From an uncultured Candidatus Saccharibacteria bacterium (lineage in GTDB: Bacteria; Patescibacteriota; Saccharimonadia; Saccharimonadales; Saccharimonadaceae), in the NCBI GenBank assembly GCA_949101405.1, contig CARYFM010000006.1, forward strand, positions 1 through 53,835: 53,835 bases of DNA. The letters run 5' to 3'. Numbering within the stretch: position 1 is the first letter of the stretch; every line of letters begins with the position of its first letter. Below, in pieces: positions 31,620 through 38,553 of this stretch. The position numbers and the translations under genes are program-made. A model generated the notes under the pieces. It did no database searches, was not told the origin of the DNA, and was given only the letters and a program-made list of their open reading frames with translations.

Positions 31620-32092
31620 CATCAAATATTTTCGTGGAAACAAAATACTTAGTTGATACCACGCCAGCCGCTACGCTACGGAAAGAATGGATGAATACTA
31701 TATTTTTTAAAAAATTTTGTTTTTTCCCAGAAGAAATTGTTTACGAACTGAGAGACAACCTAGCATTGGATCAGAGAATGTTGGTAGGGCAAAAAATCGG
31801 GATAACAGTCGATATACTAGATCAGCTACGCAATGTAATGCTGAATGCTGAGAAAATTGTCGACTTATATAATAATGAAGGTAATGGCGACGTATTGCTA
31901 ATCGCAACTGCACTGAGTGAACAACATAAGGAACTTGGTAGTATGCTAAGGACACAATGGATTATAGTTACTGAAGATAAAGGAGTCGTAAAGCTCGCGA
32001 ACACTTTTAGCATAAAAACAATAGATAAAAGGCAGTTTTATATTCTCCTAGAGGGTCAAACCAAAAAAGAAGCCTCTACGGGAGGTGACTAA
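31616..32092 (+). CDS. PIN-like (DUF4411-type) putative toxin
   Basis: The 158-aa protein has the acidic pattern of PIN ribonucleases: Asp14 in KYLVDTTP, a Glu in FFPEEIVYELRD, an Asp in GNGDVLLIATALSE and a final Asp in IIVTEDKGVVKLA. DUF4411 PIN proteins pair with COG2856 proteins, which is the arrangement here, with a 4-bp overlap. The likely role is RNA cleavage controlled by the upstream partner. The N-terminal segment is unusually long after the first Asp, so activity is uncertain. Confidence 0.65.
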   Translation: MTSNIFVETKYLVDTTPAATLRKEWMNTIFFKKFCFFPEEIVYELRDNLALDQRMLVGQKIGITVDILDQLRNVMLNAEKIVDLYNNEGNGDVLLIATALSEQHKELGSMLRTQWIIVTEDKGVVKLANTFSIKTIDKRQFYILLEGQTKKEASTGGD

Positions 32093-32134
32093 CGCACCGT
32101 GCAGAAGCTTCAATAGCTTTATTATAGCAAACTC

Positions 32135-32521
32135 CTAAAAAATGTCAATCACCTGACCGTGTCGATTGATAAATTTAATCTTCTCGATCTCCTTAATCTC
32201 AGTAAAACGCTTCCTAAGCTCTCGTTCGATGGCTTTATCTGGAATATATTTCATCCTACGAGAATCAAATATAATTCGGCAAGATTGCCACCTACCACGC
32301 TTGAGATTCCTTTCGACAGCCTTAAGATTGCTTGCTTTCGGAGCTTTTATTTCCCAAGTGATATCATCTATCAAACAATCAGCAGTTTGCTTGCCTTTTT
32401 GATCTATAGCTTTAAGAAATTCAACAATATGGCCATATCGAATTAATATTTTAGCGGATTCGAGTTCGTGTGGCTAGACATCTACGCCGTCAGGGATAAT
32501 AATTTTACCATTCTTCTTCAT
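32135..32521 (-). pseudogene. CdiA C-terminal-like protein interrupted by an amber codon
   Basis: TATAAT lies 6 nt before ATG 32521, which opens MKKNGKIIIPDGVDV, then TAG at 32476-32474. The same frame continues without further stops for 112 codons: PHELESAKILIRYGHIVEFL and, further on, DDITWEIKAPKASN, RGRWQSCRIIFDSRRMK to QVIDIF. The pattern resembles the stand-alone CdiA-CT/EndoU-like nuclease-fold proteins of contact-dependent systems and phages. The single stop suggests a recent nonsense mutation. Translation from TTG 32374 would give only 79 aa. Confidence 0.6.
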
Positions 32522-32527
32522 ACATCT

Positions 32528-32536
32528 ATTATACTA
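32528..32536 (-). promoter_or_regulatory. Leaderless -10 promoter of the CdiA-CT-like gene
   Basis: TAG-TATAAT with six bases (AGATGT) before ATG 32521 on the minus strand. Confidence 0.55.
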
Positions 32537-32555
32537 TTCAGAACGTTCGTTTCGA

Positions 32556-32603
32556 AACAAAAAATATCTTCCGCAACATACTACGAAAGATATTTTCAAT
32601 AAT
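32556..32603 (-). terminator. Terminator of tRNA-Ala, proximal repeat of the island
   Basis: On the minus strand AAAATATCTT pairs with AAGATATTTT and runs into a T-rich tail just after the tRNA. The distal copy at 30060-30120 is diverged. Confidence 0.7.
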
Positions 32604-32612
32604 TTCAAGCCT

Positions 32613-32689
32613 TGGTGGAGTATATGAGACTCGAACTCATGACCTCTTCAATGCCATTGAAGCGCTCTAGCCAACTGAGCTAATACCCC
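32613..32689 (-). tRNA. tRNA-Ala (GGC)
   Basis: The minus strand has acceptor stem GGGGTAT/ATACTCC, with the G3-U70 wobble that identifies alanine tRNA, discriminator A and encoded CCA. The anticodon loop ATGGCAT gives anticodon GGC. Confidence 0.93.
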
Positions 32690-32697
32690 ATGTCGTA

Positions 32698-32706
32698 ATT
32701 ATAGCA
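32698..32706 (-). promoter_or_regulatory. Extended -10 promoter of tRNA-Ala
   Basis: TGC-TATAAT ends 8 nt before the first base of the tRNA, as for tRNA-Tyr. Confidence 0.7.
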
Positions 32707-32734
32707 CAACCAAATCTGTTTGCCAAGATAAAAG

Positions 32735-32967
32735 ATCGGCACCCGCTGCGGCGAAAACAGGCAGCGGAGGGGGAAACCGATCCAGCGATTCGTCGGACCA
32801 TTTGATGGATTGACACCAGTAGCATTAAAGTTGAGGTAGTAACCGCCAAGACCGGCAGAGCCCCAAACATTATCAGCCCCACGCGACGACCACCAGTTGC
32901 CTTCGTGGCCAGCGTTCCTGAAGGTACCAGCAGAAATCGTCAAATTAAAGTTCCCGCTGCGCACGAA
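32735..32967 (-). pseudogene. FISUMP C-terminal cassette C (promoterless)
   Basis: From FVRSG at 32967 the frame gives NFNLTISAGTFRNAG, NWWSSRGADNVWG, GYYLNFNATGVNPSNGP and RWIGFPLRCL. It is the most typical of the four copies, with the WWSS and FPLRC signatures of the FISUMP domain. After RCL the sequence departs from the 40-bp tail and reads FSPQRVP; this junction (TTTTCGCCGCAGCGGG) resembles the 5' core of a cassette. It lies just upstream of the tRNA-Ala promoter. No start signal is present. Confidence 0.7.
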
Positions 32968-33205
32968 TCTAATCCTGCGCCTCCAGCCTATTTCAGCAAC
33001 CCGATAATTATCGCTATCGGTAATAGAAGCTCATTACATTGGATAAAACCGTAATTCTATCTGACTACTGGCCTATTCATTTTCTTTAAATGTGACAAGG
33101 CGAGCTTCACGATCTTTTGAGGGAGAACCGCGAATGAGCGGAGGAGTGAACTCAGGCTATTTTTGGTTCCCATGGAGATACTTCCACAGACCTATTTTAA
33201 CATTT
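32968..33205. other. Intergenic region upstream of cassette C
   Basis: An open 38-codon frame at 33057-33173 (minus) lacks a ribosome-binding site and is not called. The frame of cassette C stays open for about 22 codons upstream of its core, but no FISUMP resemblance is visible there. Nothing else is seen. Confidence 0.4.
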
Positions 33206-33964
33206 TTAGACCTGCGTGGCGCCATCTACGGAAACGATTGCGCCAGTGACATAGCTAGCGAGTTCGCTAGCAAGGAAGAGGAAGACGTTGGCGATTTCTG
33301 CGGGTTCGCCAGGGCGGCCGAGCGGAATTCCAGCAGAAATGCGCTCTACCATTTCTTTGGGTAGGTTGGCTACCATGTCGGTTTTGGTAACACCAGGAGC
33401 TACGGCATTAACGCGAATACCGTCTTTACCAAGTTCCCTGGCGAGAGACTTAGTAAGGCCGTTGACAGCAAATTTAGAAGCGGGGTAGCCACAACCAGCA
33501 GGTTGACCGTAAATACTAACCATAGAACTAGTATTAATAATGCAGCCACCACCAGAGTCACGCATGTATGGAGCTACGGCTTTGCTGCAGTTAAAAATTG
33601 CTTTGACGTTGAGGTCCATGATTTTGTCAAAATCTTCGGGTTTGTAGTCATAGAGGCTTTCGCGAGCCGAGATGCCAGCGTTATTTACCAGAATGTCGAT
33701 ATGGCCATATTCGTCGATAATTTTTTGGAAAGTTTGCGCCACATCGGTATAATCATTGAGATTGGGGGCTAGGCCAGATACGGAATAGCTGGAATTTTCT
33801 TCGCGCAGTTTGGCTACGGCGGCGTCAGCGGTTTCCTGCCGGGAGCCAAACAAAATTATCGTAGCGCCTTGTTCTAGGAATTTGCGGACTATTGCTAGGC
33901 CAATGCCGCGGGTGCCACCGGTCACAACAGCGACTTTATTCTCTAATAAGCCTTGAATAATCAT
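33206..33964 (-). CDS. Short-chain dehydrogenase/reductase (FabG-like)
   Basis: The 252-aa protein is a classical SDR. The NAD(P)-binding TGGTRGIG is near residue 16, NNAG at about 90, and the Ser-Tyr-Lys catalytic set is in INTSSMVSIYG and YPASKFA. The C-terminal EIANVFLFLASELASYVTG is typical of FabG. No other fatty-acid gene is in the window, so 3-oxoacyl-ACP reductase activity is only one option. GGAGGT precedes the ATG, and TGT-TATAAT near 34005 (minus) is the likely promoter. Confidence 0.87.
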   Translation of the reverse strand: MIIQGLLENKVAVVTGGTRGIGLAIVRKFLEQGATIILFGSRQETADAAVAKLREENSSYSVSGLAPNLNDYTDVAQTFQKIIDEYGHIDILVNNAGISARESLYDYKPEDFDKIMDLNVKAIFNCSKAVAPYMRDSGGGCIINTSSMVSIYGQPAGCGYPASKFAVNGLTKSLARELGKDGIRVNAVAPGVTKTDMVANLPKEMVERISAGIPLGRPGEPAEIANVFLFLASELASYVTGAIVSVDGATQV

Positions 33965-34036
33965 AGTTTACCTCCAACTGTCCAATAAATCTAAACTAAT
34001 TATAACACGTCTAGTTTAATTTTCTGAGAACTTTGA

Positions 34037-34155
34037 TTAGCATGTTTGAATATTTTATCAGCATAAAACCAGGCTGGACCGGATTGCAAATATCCAAGTC
34101 AGACGATATTTGCAAGAGACCCACCTAGAGCTGATAAAATATTCGGACATGCTAA
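34037..34155. repeat. Nested long inverted repeat
   Basis: The arms 34037-34062 and 34130-34155 (TTAGCATG at the outer end) are complementary at 24 of 26 positions. Inside, GCAAATATC (34086-34094) pairs with GATATTTGC (34105-34113). It lies between the stop of the C45 gene and the SDR promoter, the same type of place as 18492-18633. Confidence 0.75.
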
Positions 34156-34167
34156 ATAGTTATGAGA

Positions 34168-35175
34168 TTAGAAACTGAATTTAGTGTGTTTTTGGCCCGT
34201 GGCGGTATCATAATAGACGTTAAAGCGTTGTTCGGTAAGTTCAAGCGCCAGCGACCAAATCGTATCATTATTGTAAACGTAATGTGACTTACGTAAAATT
34301 CGCCAGAGGTCGGTAAACTGAAATTTAGGCATTTGTTCACGTATAAGATAATTCGCTTCTTGGTAGCGTAAGAAAGTATCGCTGCGTGGATTATGCTCGT
34401 AAACATGGTCGATGTGCTGGAACTTGGGGGATAGGCAGTGGTTAGTGTGGACTAGGATACCGGATTTGTCTGGACGGATAATTTCGTAGCTGCGGCTGGA
34501 GTGCTCGACGACAGCGAGGTTGCCAGTGGCGTCAGCAATCAGGAAGTTTTTTGGTATGGCGCAAGGTACTTTGGCGAAAATATTTAGGGCTTGGCGGGTA
34601 GTCTTGCAATGCTCAGCGATATAGCGAATTAGATGTGATGGTGTGAGTCCATAATTCCATTTGTCAATTTTGGAAGCAGTGAGACCGATGTAAAGCCCAT
34701 ATTCATTGATAGCATCTTCGGCATAGATTTTACGACTGCGGCGTCCAGTGTGGCGCCCCCAGACCGATTCATCGGAAAAAGCAAAATAGCGATTTGAGTC
34801 TTTAATAGCAATGTCGTAGCGTTCAAAAAATTCTCTAGCTTCGGGAAGCCAGTCATAATTGCGACCAACAAAAACTTTGCCGTTTTCGCGGATGGCAAAA
34901 ATCGTGCAGCCATGTTGATGTGGATTGACTCGGCGGCGCTGAGCATCAATGGGTGAGGCTAAGTCTTCATAAAGCAAGTACTGCGGGTCTTGATGTAGAA
35001 TAGCAGCTGCTGCGTTTTTTTCGGCGACCAGTTCGGGGTAAAATTTTTCATACAAACGTAGCTGTCGACGCAAAGTGTCCTTATTGGTATGGTGGAAGAA
35101 ATCATGATGGAATTCGCGTAGACGTAAGCCATAGTACTCGCCAAATTCCTGCCTGGTTCCCTGAAACTGAATCAT
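34168..35175 (-). CDS. C45/choloylglycine-type acyl hydrolase (Ntn fold)
   Basis: The 335-aa protein resembles peptidase C45 (acyl-CoA:6-APA acyltransferase-like) and linear-amide C-N hydrolases. The probable nucleophile is the Cys of HQHGCTIFAI (near residue 90), followed by VFVGRNYDW, which corresponds to the GRNxD motif. In self-processing members the Cys becomes the N-terminus after cleavage. No signal peptide is present. It may cleave amide-linked acyl groups, for example host signals or peptides; the substrate is unknown. TGC-TATAAT lies 6 nt before the ATG, so the mRNA is probably leaderless. Confidence 0.75.
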   Translation of the reverse strand: MIQFQGTRQEFGEYYGLRLREFHHDFFHHTNKDTLRRQLRLYEKFYPELVAEKNAAAAILHQDPQYLLYEDLASPIDAQRRRVNPHQHGCTIFAIRENGKVFVGRNYDWLPEAREFFERYDIAIKDSNRYFAFSDESVWGRHTGRRSRKIYAEDAINEYGLYIGLTASKIDKWNYGLTPSHLIRYIAEHCKTTRQALNIFAKVPCAIPKNFLIADATGNLAVVEHSSRSYEIIRPDKSGILVHTNHCLSPKFQHIDHVYEHNPRSDTFLRYQEANYLIREQMPKFQFTDLWRILRKSHYVYNNDTIWSLALELTEQRFNVYYDTATGQKHTKFSF

Positions 35176-35181
35176 ATTCTT

Positions 35182-35190
35182 ATTATAGCA
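35182..35190 (-). promoter_or_regulatory. Leaderless extended -10 promoter of the C45 gene
   Basis: TGC-TATAAT, six bases (AAGAAT), then ATG on the minus strand. Confidence 0.7.
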
Positions 35191-35221
35191 TAACAGGAAT
35201 ATGTTATAATGAGGTTTAAAT

Positions 35222-35926
35222 ATGGCGACACAAAGAACTAAAGCGGTTGTGGTAAAAGAAAAGAAATTTGCTGAAGGCTTATGCTTTAAAAAATTGTTTT
35301 TTGTGTTTTTGGTGGGTTCGGTGATTGGAGCGATTTACGAAGAAATTCTTTTTATGGTTCAACATTTTTATGCGACTGGTGAATTTGCGCATGCACTGCG
35401 ACGTGGGGTGATTTATGGACCGTTTAATGTGATTTATGGTTTTGGCGCAGTGATTTTAGTGTATTTATTACTGCGTAAACCATTAAAAAATTGGCAGATT
35501 TTTATCTATGCGGCGGTGCTAGGAGGAATTGTAGAATATGTTGTGAGTTGGTTACAGGAAATTTTTACACACACCATGTCATGGGATTACAGTGAGAGGT
35601 TTTTGAATATTGGCGGACGGACGACGATTCCTTTCATGATAGTCTGGGGATTATTAGGGCTGGTTTTGGTGCGCTTAGTATATCCGCCAGTGTCGAATTT
35701 GATTGAGCGGATTCCGCCCAAAATTGGTGATCGGATTTATGTAGTATTGGTAGTGTTGATGGTGTTAAATATGTTGGTGTCGTGGACGGCGATTATTCGG
35801 CAGACTTTACGGCATAATAATATCCCACCATTTACGCCGGTAGGTGAATTTTGCGATTATTACTATAATGATGTGTTTTTGGAGCACTACTTTCCGAATA
35901 TGGCGCATCCGGATAAACGGCCATGA
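35222..35926 (+). CDS. CmpB-type integral membrane protein
   Basis: The 234-aa protein has about five membrane helices and the signatures of the putative ABC-transporter type IV family (ABC_trans_CmpB): SVIGAIYEEILF, RRGVIYGPFNVIYGFGAV and WDYSERFLNIGGR. Despite the family name no ATPase partner is known or seen nearby. The ATG follows a TATAAT box by 11 nt with GAGGT between. It overlaps the glycosyltransferase gene as ATGA, so both act in one operon, probably in the envelope. Confidence 0.75.
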   Translation: MATQRTKAVVVKEKKFAEGLCFKKLFFVFLVGSVIGAIYEEILFMVQHFYATGEFAHALRRGVIYGPFNVIYGFGAVILVYLLLRKPLKNWQIFIYAAVLGGIVEYVVSWLQEIFTHTMSWDYSERFLNIGGRTTIPFMIVWGLLGLVLVRLVYPPVSNLIERIPPKIGDRIYVVLVVLMVLNMLVSWTAIIRQTLRHNNIPPFTPVGEFCDYYYNDVFLEHYFPNMAHPDKRP

Positions 35927-37113
35927 GTATTTTGGGATTAGTTTTGCTAATTTATGCGGGAATTTTGTTTTTGCGAGGCAATGCGGCATTAAAACAAAAT
36001 AGTCTACAGCTTAAGCCGCGTAAAATTAAGCCAAGGATAGCAATTTTGGTTGCAGCACGAGATGAAAGTAAAGTAATTGCGGGATTATTAGAGAGTATTC
36101 AGCGGCAGACAGTGAATGTGCCGCCAGAAGATGTTTATGTGATTGTGGAGACGTTGGATGATCCGACGGTGCAAATTTGCAAAAGGTATCATAACACAGT
36201 GATTTTGCGTGAAGACTTAAATAAGCAACGTAAGGGGTATGCTTTGGACGAGGCGATACGGCAGATTTTGGCGCGAGATAGGCACTACGATGCTTATTTT
36301 ATTTTTGATGCCGATAATATTTTGAGTGAGGACTATCTGGAGGAAATGTTGAAGATTTATGCTGCAGGGTATGAAATTGCTACAGGCTATCGTAACTCCA
36401 AAAATGGCAATACCAATGTGATTTCTGCGGTCTCGAGTTTAACTTTTTCAATGATCAATGTAATGAGCAATCGTAATCGAGCGGCACACGGAGCGAATAT
36501 TATTTTTTCAGGAACAGGATATTATATTGCCGGGGATTTAATTGAAGAGTGGCAGGGTTGGCCTTTTCAAAGTTTGACTGAAGATTATGAACTCTCATTG
36601 TATGCTACCTTGCATAGTCTAATGACTTTTTACAACGAAAAAGCGATGTTTTATGACGAACAACCAACCAAATATCGTCAAACGGTAGCACAGCGTGTGC
36701 GGTGGATTAAGGGGTATTTTTCGGCAAGGAAAAAGTATATTCCCTTGATTAGAGTTAAAAAGCATGGTAATAATTATGGGAGTTTGGTGAAAGAGCGAAT
36801 TGGTGTGCGACCAGCAATTTTTGCGATTCTCGGGCTTTTGGCAATTATTGTCGGTGTTGTGATTGAGTTATGTACATTAGGTAAAGCTTTAGATATTATA
36901 GCGGCAATTCCGGGAATTTTAGTGTTTGTTTATATAGTTCTGATGTTGATAACTATAGAAATGCTTAAGCGTGAAAAGCTAGACTTAACAACAAAGACTA
37001 AGCTCAAAGCAGTATTATTTAACCCGATTTATCTTGCAACTTATATTCCCTGTGCACTTAAGGCTTTGTTGAAAAAGGATGTAAGTTGGACTAAAATTAA
37101 ACATGGGGATTAG
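35923..37113 (+). CDS. Membrane glycosyltransferase, family 2
   Basis: The 396-aa protein has an N-terminal membrane helix, a GT-A catalytic domain (RIAILVAARDESKVIAGLLESI in pattern, YFIFDADNILSEDYLEEM with the DAD metal site, TEDYEL and QRVRWIKG as the acceptor motif, like QxxRW), and two or three C-terminal helices. This is the pattern of processive or surface-glycan GT2 enzymes. The acceptor is probably lipid-linked or a surface polysaccharide. It is coupled to the CmpB-type gene by a 4-bp overlap and converges with the CYTH gene over 17 bp. Confidence 0.83.
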   Translation: MSILGLVLLIYAGILFLRGNAALKQNSLQLKPRKIKPRIAILVAARDESKVIAGLLESIQRQTVNVPPEDVYVIVETLDDPTVQICKRYHNTVILREDLNKQRKGYALDEAIRQILARDRHYDAYFIFDADNILSEDYLEEMLKIYAAGYEIATGYRNSKNGNTNVISAVSSLTFSMINVMSNRNRAAHGANIIFSGTGYYIAGDLIEEWQGWPFQSLTEDYELSLYATLHSLMTFYNEKAMFYDEQPTKYRQTVAQRVRWIKGYFSARKKYIPLIRVKKHGNNYGSLVKERIGVRPAIFAILGLLAIIVGVVIELCTLGKALDIIAAIPGILVFVYIVLMLITIEMLKREKLDLTTKTKLKAVLFNPIYLATYIPCALKALLKKDVSWTKIKHGD

Positions 37114-37721
37114 CTCGTGTCTTGGCCGGCGCGAGCGGGACTTGGCGGAGCTTATTAGTAAGTTCCCTGGGTGCGTCGACGAATTTAAACTCGGATAATT
37201 GCTCATTGATGTATTCACTACTAACATCATAATAGAGCTTGTAAACTTCATCTACAGAACCAATGACACTATCTTTGATATCGTAACCAAGCTGGTTGGC
37301 AGTGGATGCAACGGCTTCCGGGGATGGTCCTTCAATTTCGATATAAGTAGGAATCCATGGCCAGGTATCAATAGTAACTTCAACGCCGTTTAACTCCCAG
37401 GTTTCTCGATAAGAATCTTCGTCAGATTTGGCACGTAACCCGCAAGCCTTGAGAATTGCAATGGTGTCTTGATAGCTGCTGACTTCGACATTTATTTCTT
37501 CAGTTCCAGTTATTGTGTCATTGAGATGATTTTTGTAAGTAAGAACTACACGGTTGTTTTTCATCACGCACACGAGCGAAAGCATGGTTGCTATGCAAGT
37601 CAAAAACTATGCGTCGCATGAGAACTTCAGATTGGATAAGATTACCTCCTAATTGTTGAAGTTTTTGGCGGATCTCATCTTTATCAACTTCGAGAAAAGT
37701 GGCTTCAATTTCTAAATTCAT
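37097..37721 (-). pseudogene. CYTH-domain protein split by a frameshift
   Basis: ATG 37721 with AGAAAGGA upstream opens MNLEIEATFLEVDKDEIRQK, the EXEXK-type start of CYTH phosphohydrolases/adenylyl cyclases, and runs to HAFARVRDE. At 37557-37561 there is a run of five A (minus strand). Beyond it the conserved sequence continues in another frame as NNRVVLTYKNHL, EEINVEVSSY, ETWELNGVEVTIDTWPWIPT and YIEIEGPS. Removing one A restores one frame of about 207 codons. Enzymes of this family hydrolyse triphosphates or cyclise ATP. It is probably a pseudogene, or an assembly error at the homopolymer. Confidence 0.75.
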
Positions 37722-37730
37722 AATTCCTTT

Positions 37731-38462
37731 CTAATCATTTTCTTTAAGTTCAACTCCGATAGTGGGTTCGTTAGGACAAGTTTGTAAAACTTTAGCCATA
37801 GCATCATGTTCGGCTTGAGTAACCCAAAGTTGATATTTATACTTAACTGAAATTTGACGTGCAATGTATTGACAGCGAAAGGCCTTGTTTGGTGGTAGCC
37901 AGGTGGCGGCATCACCATCGGACTTGCCCTGGTTGGTTTTGCTATCGACAGCGAGGAGATTAAGGGGATCGGTGGCGATTTGATAGCGAATATCCTCGTC
38001 TAGATATTGAGCACCTTTTTGCCAGGCGTCAGAGAGGGCGACGACGTGGTCGATTTGTAGCCCACTGCTGAGATCGGATTTTTGTGAAAACACCAAATGT
38101 TTGCCGGTGTAGGGTTCGTCAAATTCACCGCCAAGTACTGTACACTTGTCGTCGGCTAGGACGGCTGTGGGACCTAATTCGCGTTTGAGAATGTGTTGAC
38201 GTAGGCTGCAACCATCAATATTTGGCCAGCCAGCGTAGAATTCTTTGCGGTCATAGCCAGTTTTTGGTGCACGACCTTTGATTTCTAGTTTAGATAAAAT
38301 AGTAGTAGCTAAGATAACATCAGCGGAGGCTTCGGCGTTAGCATTTGATGCAGGCTGTGGGGTATAGCTACTAGGGTGCATGATGATGACGCCAACTAAG
38401 CCGGCTACGGTGACAATAGCAGCAATCATGCGACGAACTCGATATGGATGGCGAATAGTCAT
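37731..38462 (-). CDS. Secreted HNH-type nuclease (GmrSD C-terminal/DUF1524-like)
   Basis: The 243-aa product starts with basic residues and a signal anchor (about 9-30), so it is exported. The core LSSGLQIDHVVALSDAWQKG carries the DHV of the His-Me finger, followed by DPLNLLAVDSKTNQGKSDGDAATWLPP, the DUF1524-type N-x(n)-K/D segment. Such extracellular nucleases degrade DNA, which would supply nucleotides to an organism unable to make them; this role is inference. The ATG at 38462 is chosen because a TATAAT box is exactly 6 nt upstream. Confidence 0.82.
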   Translation of the reverse strand: MTIRHPYRVRRMIAAIVTVAGLVGVIIMHPSSYTPQPASNANAEASADVILATTILSKLEIKGRAPKTGYDRKEFYAGWPNIDGCSLRQHILKRELGPTAVLADDKCTVLGGEFDEPYTGKHLVFSQKSDLSSGLQIDHVVALSDAWQKGAQYLDEDIRYQIATDPLNLLAVDSKTNQGKSDGDAATWLPPNKAFRCQYIARQISVKYKYQLWVTQAEHDAMAKVLQTCPNEPTIGVELKEND

Positions 38463-38468
38463 AGTTTT

Positions 38469-38477
38469 ATTATACGC
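38469..38477 (-). promoter_or_regulatory. Leaderless -10 promoter of the secreted nuclease
   Basis: GCG-TATAAT, six bases (AAAACT), then ATG on the minus strand. Confidence 0.65.
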
Positions 38478-38489
38478 TGAGTAGGTGGA

Positions 38490-38517
38490 AAAAAGAAGCA
38501 CCGCGATATCGCGGTGC
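38490..38517 (-). terminator. Terminator of the metallopeptidase gene
   Basis: The perfect palindrome GCACCGCGATATCGCGGTGC (38498-38517) is followed on the minus strand by TTCTTTTTT. Confidence 0.85.
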
Positions 38518-38553
38518 GCTCTAAGTACTTAGAAAGTTGATGGGTGAATGGCT

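Larger units (their letters stand above)
30121..32612. mobile_element. 2.5-kb island between tRNA-Ala repeats
   Basis: The island is bounded by two copies of the tRNA-Ala terminator plus the last 7 bp of the tRNA. It carries an IrrE-like/PIN pair and an amber-interrupted CdiA-CT-like gene. There is no integrase, so it may be a remnant or a passenger mobilised in trans. Confidence 0.55.

Noticed and set aside
32135..32521. Amber codon reassignment
   Set aside because: TAG serves as the normal stop of other genes here (for example ychF and the 31-aa frame), so a nonsense mutation is simpler.
33057..33173. 38-codon minus-strand frame upstream of cassette C
   Set aside because: No ribosome-binding site, no -10 box at the leaderless distance, and no recognisable feature.
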